From NCBI GenBank assembly GCA_030690025.1, contig JAUYDJ010000098.1:1-6661 (forward strand): a stretch of 6,661 nt of DNA. The letters are read 5' to 3'. The stretch is from Chloroflexota bacterium. Lineage in GTDB: Bacteria > Chloroflexota > Dehalococcoidia > Dehalococcoidales > JAUYDJ01. Position numbers and translations under genes: made by a program. The notes beneath the pieces were generated by a model, which saw nothing but the letters and a program-made list of their open reading frames with translations, did no database searches and was not told where the DNA came from. Within the stretch, counting starts at the first letter, position 1; each line of letters begins with the position of its first letter. Below, one piece after another: positions 3,844 to 6,661 of this stretch.

Positions 3844-6661
3844 CTACTTGATACTCTTACCCCTGAGGTAGTCAATCATCGGCCGGGTGATGAGTGGCAC
3901 CACGTCGCCAATCATGTGCGGCATGAGGTTGTCCATGACTTTGGGCATCAGCTCCGGCATCTGCTCGGCCATGTAGTCGGGCATGGGAACACGCTCGGCC
4001 ACACGGTGCAGCATGACCGGCATCACCTTGGGCATCATCAGGGGCAGCAGCCTGGGGAACAGTACCGGGAACATCGGCTTCATAAGCTCAAGCGCCCCGG
4101 GTAGCTTCCCCATCAGCCGCATCATCGCCCCCATGTGCAGCGGCATGGCATCGATGAGTTCCGGCAACATGGTGCCCATGAGGTCGGCAAAGCCGCGGGG
4201 TGTCATCAATGCAATCATCGCTTCAAAGACGGCCCACTGCTTCTGCACCTCCGGGTTCGGGTCGGGGAACTGGTAGCCCAGTGCCGAAGCAGCGAAACGG
4301 GCCAGGTCGACCACCTCGATGGGGCTGTGTTTCTTATCGGCGCTGACACGGAGCTGGAACTCGCAGCAGGGACAGAGCGCCAGCACCTTTGCAGCGCCCG
4401 TGTCTGCCGCCTCGTCCAGCCGCACCTTGCCTACGTCCGCCGCTACTAGCGGCTCCTTAATCAGGGTGAGCACACTGCCACAGCAGTGCGCCGACTCGCG
4501 GTTACACTCCATCTCCACCAGCTTTACGCCGGGAATAGCTTTAATCAGCTCACGCGGCGCTTCGTAAACGCCGGATGCCCGGCCAATGTGACACGAATCG
4601 TGCCAGGTGACCGTGCTGGTCTTATGCCCGTTCGGCGGGAAGGCAAACTCGCCGGCCCGAATTTTTTCGGCTAACACTTCGCTGTAATGCCTGGCCGTGA
4701 TGCCGTATTCCAGTCCCAGCTTCTTCGCCCATTGCGGGTAGACCTGCCGCCACATCATGTCGCACGCGGGACACGAGCTGATGACGGTGTCGGCGCCGGC
4801 TTCCCTGACCATGCGGATGTTGCTCGCCATCACCTCTTTGAAGACGTCCCACTTACCGGCGACGAGCATGGGCGTCCCGCAGCAGCTCTCCTTATTGCCG
4901 GGGTAGGTGAAATCAACGCCGGCGGCATCGAGCAGCCGGACGCTGGCCATGCCGATATCCTGCTCCACGTAGCTCGCCGTGCAGCCGGCGAAGTAGACCG
5001 CCTTCGCCCGGTGCGACGGCCCGTGCTTTTCCGCCAGGTCCTGAGGAAACCAGGTACTGCGGTCGCGGCGGTAACCAGCCCATATATCACCCTCTTTGCG
5101 CAGCGCGGCCGCCATCATTTCAAAGGGCGGGAAGGTCATTCTCTTTTGCTCGCGCACCAGTTGACCCCGCAGCTTCATCCATGATGCCTCGATGGGCAGG
5201 GCGGCGGAGCAGCGCAGGTTGCATAGCTCACAGGTAGTGCAGGCCAAAATCGAGTCCACCATGAACTGGTCCCACTTTTCGCGGCCTTCCATGTACTCGC
5301 GCAGCCAGTACCATTTGCCCCGCGGGGACTGGCTTTCCCAGCCGCGCCCGTAAAACTGGTCGCACTCGGCGACACAGTAGCCGCACTGAGAGCAGCCGTA
5401 GGCATACCAGGCAACATCGGCCGGGATACCGCGCACCGGTTTCCTGGGCCGCTCACCGATATCCAGCACGACTCGATTACCAATAGGTCGGAGCAGAGGC
5501 TCGACGGCGCTGGCCAAGCTAATAAACCGGCTGAGCGCGCCCTGACTGATTACCTTGCCCGGGTTCAGGATATTCGCCGGGTCAAATCTGGCCTTAAACT
5601 CCCGCAAAATCCGGACCTTTTCCATACCCAGCACCTGGTTGGCCTTGCTCGAAAAATAGAGCCCGGTGGCGTAGGGCCGCCCACCGTGCTTCTCGGCGAT
5701 TTTGAAGATAGTCAGCGCCAGGCTGAAGACGAAATTATAGCTGAACTTACGCTGGTCGCTGGGGATGAATCCCAGAATGACAACCTCGGGCTGACCGTTA
5801 GAGCCATCCTTGATAACGATGCCCTCCTTGACAATGGGCTGGGCAACCTTGCGGACTATCTCATCCATCATGTCACCGAGAGCGGAGAGCGGCACGACCA
5901 CCTCGACGGGCACCAGGCTTGGCCCCAGGCGCTTTACCATCATAATCTTGAAACGGTTTTCCCATTCGTGGCGGGCGATGGCATCGCTCAGCATCTCGCC
6001 CCGATACGCCTTGAGCAAGTCGGGAAGTCGGTCTCGCACTGCCTGACCGTCTGCCCGGCGGAAAGCCAGGGTAACAATGTAAGCCGATGGCAGGGACACC
6101 CTCTCCTCAGCCGGATGGCCGTAGCGCTCCATCAGGGGGGTCTTGTTCCTCAGCTCGGCCATCCTGGGGTTGATGAAGAGAAGGGACCATATGGGCAGTT
6201 TTTCATCGATAAGAGCCTGCACCAGCCCCTGGAGGTCACCCGCCTGCGGGCAGGCTAACGCTAATACGTCCAGGTCTGCCAAAGGTTTAACAGCAATGGT
6301 AACCTCGCTGATGAGGCCGGTAATGCCTTCGGCATCAGCGAGCAGGTTAAGCTCGGCGCCACTGAATTCTTTAACCGAGCCATCAGGCAGCACGGCGCGG
6401 GCGCTTTTCACGTTACCGGCGAACCAGCCCTCCTGGTAAGAGCCGATGCCGGCGCCGCCCTGGGCTAGCCAGCCGCCTACCGTGGAGCTGGGATAGCTGC
6501 TGGGATAGAGCCGCAGGGTCAGTCCATGCCCGGCCAGCTCAGCATCAAGCCTCTCCCACATTACGCCGGCCTGGACAGTGGCGGTCTGGTTTTGCGTGTC
6601 TATTTTGACAATACGGTTCATGCGGTGGAAGTCCACCACCACGCCCTTCTTAATCGGTAAT
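3844..6661 (-). CDS. FAD-linked oxidase / Fe-S (CCG-domain) fusion oxidoreductase, 5' end outside the window
   Basis: The frame is open to the right edge, so the N-terminus is missing. Numbering below counts from the GTG codon at 6642, which I take as internal (preceded in frame by LPIKKG), giving 932 visible residues. The order is: the rest of an FAD-binding PCMH domain (1-118, with PSSTVGGWLAQGG and LPDG); an FAD-oxidase C-terminal domain (about 125-365, ending DPANILNPGK); two 4Fe-4S motifs, C417/420/423/427 and C468/471/474/478; CCG domain 1 (C554, CCG 587-589, C624-x2-C627); CCG domain 2 (C684, CCG 720-722, C757-x2-C760). This joins GlcD-like and GlcF/HdrD-like parts in one chain, as in fused lactate, glycolate or other 2-hydroxyacid dehydrogenases that pass electrons from FAD through Fe-S clusters to a quinone or other carrier. 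The substrate is not readable. Residues 804-932 form an unusual Met/Pro-rich tail. Transcription ends at the hairpin at 3771-3807. Confidence 0.93.
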   Translation of the reverse strand, partial: LPIKKGVVVDFHRMNRIVKIDTQNQTATVQAGVMWERLDAELAGHGLTLRLYPSSYPSSTVGGWLAQGGAGIGSYQEGWFAGNVKSARAVLPDGSVKEFSGAELNLLADAEGITGLISEVTIAVKPLADLDVLALACPQAGDLQGLVQALIDEKLPIWSLLFINPRMAELRNKTPLMERYGHPAEERVSLPSAYIVTLAFRRADGQAVRDRLPDLLKAYRGEMLSDAIARHEWENRFKIMMVKRLGPSLVPVEVVVPLSALGDMMDEIVRKVAQPIVKEGIVIKDGSNGQPEVVILGFIPSDQRKFSYNFVFSLALTIFKIAEKHGGRPYATGLYFSSKANQVLGMEKVRILREFKARFDPANILNPGKVISQGALSRFISLASAVEPLLRPIGNRVVLDIGERPRKPVRGIPADVAWYAYGCSQCGYCVAECDQFYGRGWESQSPRGKWYWLREYMEGREKWDQFMVDSILACTTCELCNLRCSAALPIEASWMKLRGQLVREQKRMTFPPFEMMAAALRKEGDIWAGYRRDRSTWFPQDLAEKHGPSHRAKAVYFAGCTASYVEQDIGMASVRLLDAAGVDFTYPGNKESCCGTPMLVAGKWDVFKEVMASNIRMVREAGADTVISSCPACDMMWRQVYPQWAKKLGLEYGITARHYSEVLAEKIRAGEFAFPPNGHKTSTVTWHDSCHIGRASGVYEAPRELIKAIPGVKLVEMECNRESAHCCGSVLTLIKEPLVAADVGKVRLDEAADTGAAKVLALCPCCEFQLRVSADKKHSPIEVVDLARFAASALGYQFPDPNPEVQKQWAVFEAMIALMTPRGFADLMGTMLPELIDAMPLHMGAMMRLMGKLPGALELMKPMFPVLFPRLLPLMMPKVMPVMLHRVAERVPMPDYMAEQMPELMPKVMDNLMPHMIGDVVPLITRPMIDYLRGKSIK
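3847..4233 (-). other. Met/Pro-rich repetitive C-terminal tail of the oxidoreductase
   Basis: This is the part of the preceding gene coding for residues 804-932 in its window numbering. By my count it has 23 methionines and 17 prolines in 129 residues, with leucine making up much of the rest, and no cysteine. MP or LP steps recur every 3-12 residues; MPKVM occurs twice (870-874 and 899-903), in LMMPKVMPVM and ELMPKVMDNLM. Acidic and basic residues are sprinkled between, so it is not a plain transmembrane helix. The tail follows CCG domain 2 after a short linker (PDPNPEVQKQW). GlcF and HdrD proteins normally end soon after the second CCG domain. Possible roles are soft-metal binding by thioethers, a membrane-surface amphipathic anchor, or a partner-docking surface; none can be decided from sequence. 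Confidence 0.8.

Noticed and set aside
3829..4104. Plus-strand His-rich open frame
   Set aside because: It is the antisense shadow of the Met/Pro-rich tail: CAT is the complement of ATG, so methionine repeats appear as histidines. There is no ribosome site.
3847..4233. Met-rich tail as a frameshift artefact or extra transmembrane domain
   Set aside because: The frame joins smoothly to CCG domain 2 and runs to a stop followed by a terminator; charged residues and prolines every few positions rule out an ordinary single membrane helix.
5686..6258. Plus-strand 190-codon open frame (and similar frames at 4687-5184 and 4135-4449)
   Set aside because: They lie wholly antisense to a well-supported gene with intact FAD and CCG motifs, and have no recognisable domain or ribosome site.
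6640..6642. GTG at 6642 as the true start of the large oxidoreductase
   Set aside because: The frame continues without a stop to the edge and the upstream residues (LPIKKG) match the usual run-in to VVVDFHRMN in this family; the PCMH domain would otherwise lack its first half.

Overview
The window carries six convincing protein genes, one tRNA gene and one long convergent terminator. The mix fits an anaerobic or microaerophilic bacterium. A Chloroflexota (Dehalococcoidia-like) origin is my best guess. It rests on gene style only: a ferredoxin-thioredoxin reductase catalytic subunit beside a glutaredoxin-like protein, a large flavin/iron-sulfur oxidoreductase with cysteine-rich CCG domains, and an S2P-CBS protease. 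No rRNA or other taxonomic marker is present, so this placement is inference.

Layout from left to right. Positions 1-569 hold no confident gene, only short overlapping open frames at the left edge that may be remnants, a possible promoter near 367-396, and a paired TACGTA motif at 475-490. At 570-1270 a plus-strand pair encodes a 97-residue antibiotic-biosynthesis-monooxygenase-like (ABM) dimeric alpha/beta-barrel protein and a 127-residue stand-alone PAS protein; each has a near-perfect Shine-Dalgarno sequence. A minus-strand tRNA-Leu(UAG) gene with encoded CCA lies at 1476-1560, behind its own good promoter.

Upstream of the tRNA on the same minus strand is a tight two-gene unit at 1624-2414. 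A CxxC glutaredoxin/thioredoxin-fold protein overlaps by 4 nt a ferredoxin-thioredoxin-reductase catalytic-subunit homologue that carries a C-terminal rubredoxin-like zinc/iron knuckle. They probably form a thiol-redox relay from ferredoxin or rubredoxin to a dithiol carrier. Divergently, at 2643-3764, lies a six-helix membrane site-2 metalloprotease (M50) with two C-terminal CBS domains.

A strong hairpin at 3771-3807 separates the protease from the convergent gene at the right edge. That gene is a more than 930-residue fusion of an FAD-binding oxidase, two 4Fe-4S motifs and two CCG domains, in effect GlcD plus GlcF/HdrD in one chain. Its reading frame is still open at the window edge, so its N-terminus is missing. 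Its most unusual part is a C-terminal tail of about 130 residues made of repeated Met-Pro/Leu-Pro steps (23 Met and 17 Pro). I cannot assign this tail to a known domain, and it is the best candidate here for something undescribed.

The common theme is redox chemistry: flavin/Fe-S electron transfer, ferredoxin-to-thiol reduction, and a PAS/ABM pair that may sense or handle a redox-active ligand. I saw no mobile element, CRISPR array or defence system.
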